7,742 nucleotides of DNA from Candidatus Eiseniibacteriota bacterium (lineage in GTDB: Bacteria; Eisenbacteria; RBG-16-71-46). Shown here piece after piece: positions 5,217 to 7,742 of the stretch. The position numbers and the translations under genes were made by a program. The DNA is taken from contig CAIXRL010000700.1 of assembly GCA_903921835.1 (NCBI GenBank), positions 1 through 7,742 on the forward strand. The letters run 5' to 3'. Within the stretch, counting starts at the first letter, position 1; every line of letters begins with the position of its first letter. The notes beneath the pieces were generated by a model, which saw nothing but the letters and a program-made list of their open reading frames with translations, was not told where the DNA came from and ran no database searches.

Positions 5217-7742
5217 ACATCTCCGCGATCTTCATCCAGCGTCCGATCGCCACCACGCTGATCATGATCGGCGTGCTGTTCTTCGGGCTCGTCGGCTACA
5301 CGCAGCTGCCCGTGAGCGACCTGCCCAACGTCGACTACCCCATCATCCAGGTCGGCGCCAGCCTCGCCGGCGCTTCGCCGGAAACCATGGCGTCGGCGGT
5401 CGCGACCCCGCTGGAGAAGCAGTTCACCACCATTCCCGGGCTCGACGTGATGACCTCGTCGTCGAGCCAGGGCTCCACGAGCATCACGCTGCAGTTCACG
5501 CTCGACCGCAGCATCGACGCGGCCGCGCAGGACGTGCAGGCGGCCATCGCGCAGACGCTGCGCCGGCTGCCCACCGGCATCGTCCCGCCCTCGTATCAGA
5601 AGGTGAACCCGGCCGACCAGCCCATCGTGATGTACGCCATGTCGTCGAAGACGATGCAGCTGTCGAAGCTCGACGACTACGCGGAGAACTATCTCTCGCA
5701 GCGCATCTCGATGGTGGACGGCGTGGCGCAGGTGAACGTCTACGGCGCCCAGAAGAACGCCGTGCGCGTGCGTCTCAACCCGCACGCGCTGAACGCGCTC
5801 CAGATCGGCATCGACGACGTCGCGAGCGCCATCAGCAGCGGCAACGTGAACCTGCCGACGGGCATCCTGTGGGGTTCCAACAAGACCTCGACCGTGAAGG
5901 TCAACGGCCAGTTGCTGGACAGCGGCGACTTCAACCAGCTGATCGTAGCCTGGCGCAACGGCTCGCCCGTGCGCATCAAGGATGTCGGGCAGGCGATCGA
6001 CGACGTGCAGAACAACCGCACCGCGAGCTGGATCAAGGGCGATCGCGCCATCGTGCTCGCGATCCAGCGCCAGCCCGGCACCAACACGGTCGAGGTCGCG
6101 AACCGCGTCGAGGCGCTGCTCGGCCGGCTCAAGTCGCAGCTGCCCGCTTCGGTCAAGGTGGGCAGGCTCTACGACCGCTCGGTCTCGATCCGCAACTCGG
6201 TCAAGGACGTGCAGTTCACGCTGCTGCTGACCTTCGCGCTGGTCGTGATGGTGATCTTCCTGTTCCTCAAGAACATTTCCGCGACGGTCATTCCCAGCCT
6301 GGCGCTGCCGCTCTCGGTCATCGGCACGTTCGCGGTGATGAGCCGCATGGGCTACAACCTCGACAACCTGTCGCTGATGGCGCTGACGCTCTCGGTGGGC
6401 TTCGTCGTGGACGACGCCATCGTCATGCTCGAGAACATCCACCGGCACATGGAGATGGGAAAGACCGCGCTGGAGGCCGCGCTCGAGGGCTCGCGCGAGA
6501 TCGGTTTCACGATCCTGTCCATGACCATCTCGCTGGTGGCCGTGTTCATTCCCGTGCTGTTCATGGGCGGCCTCCTGGGCCGGCTGTTCCACGAGTTCGC
6601 GGTCACGATCTCGGCCGCGATCCTGGTCTCGGGCTTCGTCTCGCTCACGCTGACCCCGATGCTGTGCAGCCGCTTCCTGCGCGCCGAACACACGGCACGG
6701 CACGGCCGCTTCTACAACACGGTCGAGAACGCCTACCAGGCGACGCTGGGATTCTACGAGCGCTCGCTCGCGTGGGTCATGAACCGCCGCCGGGAGACGA
6801 TGGCGTTCTCGCTCGCGATCCTCGCGGGCACGGTCGTGCTGTTCAAGATCGTGCCCATGGACTTCATCCCCTCCGAGGACACCGGCCAGATCCAGTGCAG
6901 CACCGAGGCCGCCGAGGGCACGGCGTTCGAGACCATGGTCGTGCACCAGAAGGCGCTGGCGGCCATCGTTGCGGCGGACCCGAACGTTCTCGACTTCATG
7001 TCCTCCGCCGGCGGCGGCGGCGCCAGCTCATCGAACCAGGGCCGGCTCTTCATCCGGCTCAAGGACCGCTCGCAGCGCAAGCTCTCGGCCAACGAGGTCA
7101 TCCGCGAGCTGCAGCCCAAGCTCGCCCGCGTGCCCGGCATCCGTTGCTACCTCGTGAACCCGCCCGTGATCACCGTCGGCGGGCGCGTGGCCAAGAGCCA
7201 GTACCAGTACACGCTGCAGAGCACCGACCTGGCGGCGCTGTACGACGGCGCCAACGCGCTGCTGCTGCGACTGCAGAACGAGCCCCAGTTGCAGGACGTG
7301 ACGAGCGACCTGCAGATCCGTAATCCGCAGGTCGAGGTCAAGATCGACCGCGACCGGGCCGCCGCCCTCGGCGTAACCGTGCTGCAGATCGAGACCGCGC
7401 TCTACAACGCCTACGGCTCCGCGCAGGTCTCGACCATCTACACGCCCAACGACCAGTTCTGGGTCATCATGGAGCTGATGCCCAGGTACCAGAAGGATCC
7501 GACGGCGCTCTCGCTCCTGTCCATCCGGTCGAAGACCGACACACTCGTGCCGCTGGGTGCCATCGCGCGCCTGGCCCCCAGCGTGGGGCCGCTGTCCGTC
7601 AACCACTCCGGCCAGATCCCGTCGGTGACGATCTCGTTCAACCTGCGTCCCGGCGTCTCGCTCGGCCAGGGCACCGACGCCGTCGCGAAGGCGGCGCGCG
7701 AGGTTCTCCCGGCCAGCATCAGCACCAACTTCTTCGGCACCG
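5213..7742 (+). CDS. RND efflux permease, AcrB/MdtB/MdtC type (3' end beyond the window)
   Basis: The gene stays open for 843 codons to the window edge; the family is usually about 1020-1050 residues, so roughly the last fifth is missing. The product is the proton-driven inner-membrane pump of a tripartite efflux system. The start MNISAIFIQRPIATTL matches the family N terminus, with helix 1 at about 10-30. The first porter region includes SLAGASPETMASAVATPLE and TSSSSQGSTSITLQF, which resemble MdtB/MdtC more than AcrB. Helices 2-6 lie at about 335-353, 359-379, 387-406, 432-453 and 463-485, and helix 7 at 528-547 before MDFIPSEDTGQI. The proton-relay pair is present in helix 4 as D400-D401 (AcrB D407-D408); the partner Lys of helix 10 lies outside the window. 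A Gly-rich loop SSAGGGGASSS precedes GRLFIRLKDR. The ATG overlaps the adaptor's stop codon (ATGA, 5213-5216), indicating coupled translation. Substrate cannot be deduced. Confidence 0.95.
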   Translation, partial: MNISAIFIQRPIATTLIMIGVLFFGLVGYTQLPVSDLPNVDYPIIQVGASLAGASPETMASAVATPLEKQFTTIPGLDVMTSSSSQGSTSITLQFTLDRSIDAAAQDVQAAIAQTLRRLPTGIVPPSYQKVNPADQPIVMYAMSSKTMQLSKLDDYAENYLSQRISMVDGVAQVNVYGAQKNAVRVRLNPHALNALQIGIDDVASAISSGNVNLPTGILWGSNKTSTVKVNGQLLDSGDFNQLIVAWRNGSPVRIKDVGQAIDDVQNNRTASWIKGDRAIVLAIQRQPGTNTVEVANRVEALLGRLKSQLPASVKVGRLYDRSVSIRNSVKDVQFTLLLTFALVVMVIFLFLKNISATVIPSLALPLSVIGTFAVMSRMGYNLDNLSLMALTLSVGFVVDDAIVMLENIHRHMEMGKTALEAALEGSREIGFTILSMTISLVAVFIPVLFMGGLLGRLFHEFAVTISAAILVSGFVSLTLTPMLCSRFLRAEHTARHGRFYNTVENAYQATLGFYERSLAWVMNRRRETMAFSLAILAGTVVLFKIVPMDFIPSEDTGQIQCSTEAAEGTAFETMVVHQKALAAIVAADPNVLDFMSSAGGGGASSSNQGRLFIRLKDRSQRKLSANEVIRELQPKLARVPGIRCYLVNPPVITVGGRVAKSQYQYTLQSTDLAALYDGANALLLRLQNEPQLQDVTSDLQIRNPQVEVKIDRDRAAALGVTVLQIETALYNAYGSAQVSTIYTPNDQFWVIMELMPRYQKDPTALSLLSIRSKTDTLVPLGAIARLAPSVGPLSVNHSGQIPSVTISFNLRPGVSLGQGTDAVAKAAREVLPASISTNFFGT

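Noticed and set aside
4994..6946. A 650-codon open frame on the minus strand opposite the efflux genes
   Set aside because: It is a His/Arg/Asp-rich composition artefact antisense to the well-conserved RND permease, with no motif and no ribosome site that I can see.
5869..7323. A 484-codon open frame on the plus strand, out of frame with the permease
   Set aside because: It lies wholly inside the permease gene in a shifted frame and gives Arg/Ala/Gly-rich sequence. The permease frame shows uninterrupted RND motifs, so it is not evidence of a frameshift.

Overview
This is a high-GC bacterial chromosomal or metagenomic window. Its codon third positions are strongly G/C, its intergenic regions are short and the genes sit in operons. 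An RND efflux operon and a predicted lipoprotein adaptor point to a Gram-negative (diderm) cell. The phylum cannot be fixed from the sequence; a high-GC lineage such as Gemmatimonadota, Eisenbacteria or Myxococcota would fit, but that is a guess.

Layout. (a) 1-108, minus: the first 36 codons of a basic protein resembling small DUF6788-type proteins, with a good promoter (139-144 / 117-122) placed so that the message would be nearly leaderless. (b) 109-472: no convincing gene. The right half (288-467) is a long, collinear, imperfect palindrome with 18-bp perfect outer arms, starting 5 bp past the stop codon of the next gene. (c) 473-880, minus: a 135-aa four-helix membrane protein of unknown function with a strong Shine-Dalgarno. 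(d) 881-1138: non-coding, with one 7-bp dyad. (e) 1139-3823, minus: a two-gene operon, read 3823 to 1139, of an S1-domain RNA-binding protein (five S1 repeats plus an RGG/glycine-rich tail) followed after 9 bp by a cation diffusion facilitator metal exporter. (f) 3824-4046: divergent intergenic region. (g) 4047-7742, plus: an RND efflux operon with a membrane-fusion adaptor and then, overlapping by ATGA, an AcrB/MdtB/MdtC-type inner-membrane permease that runs off the window after 843 codons.

How the parts relate. The adaptor and permease form two of the three parts of a tripartite drug or metabolite efflux pump; an outer-membrane channel gene is not in view. The S1-type protein is a translation/RNA-binding factor and its downstream neighbour exports a divalent metal. 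Their linkage looks like simple co-transcription with translational coupling, since the S1 stop codon lies inside the Shine-Dalgarno of the metal exporter. I see no defence system, CRISPR array, tRNA or rRNA. The parts that are not routine are the 180-bp palindrome and the RGG tail of the S1-type protein.
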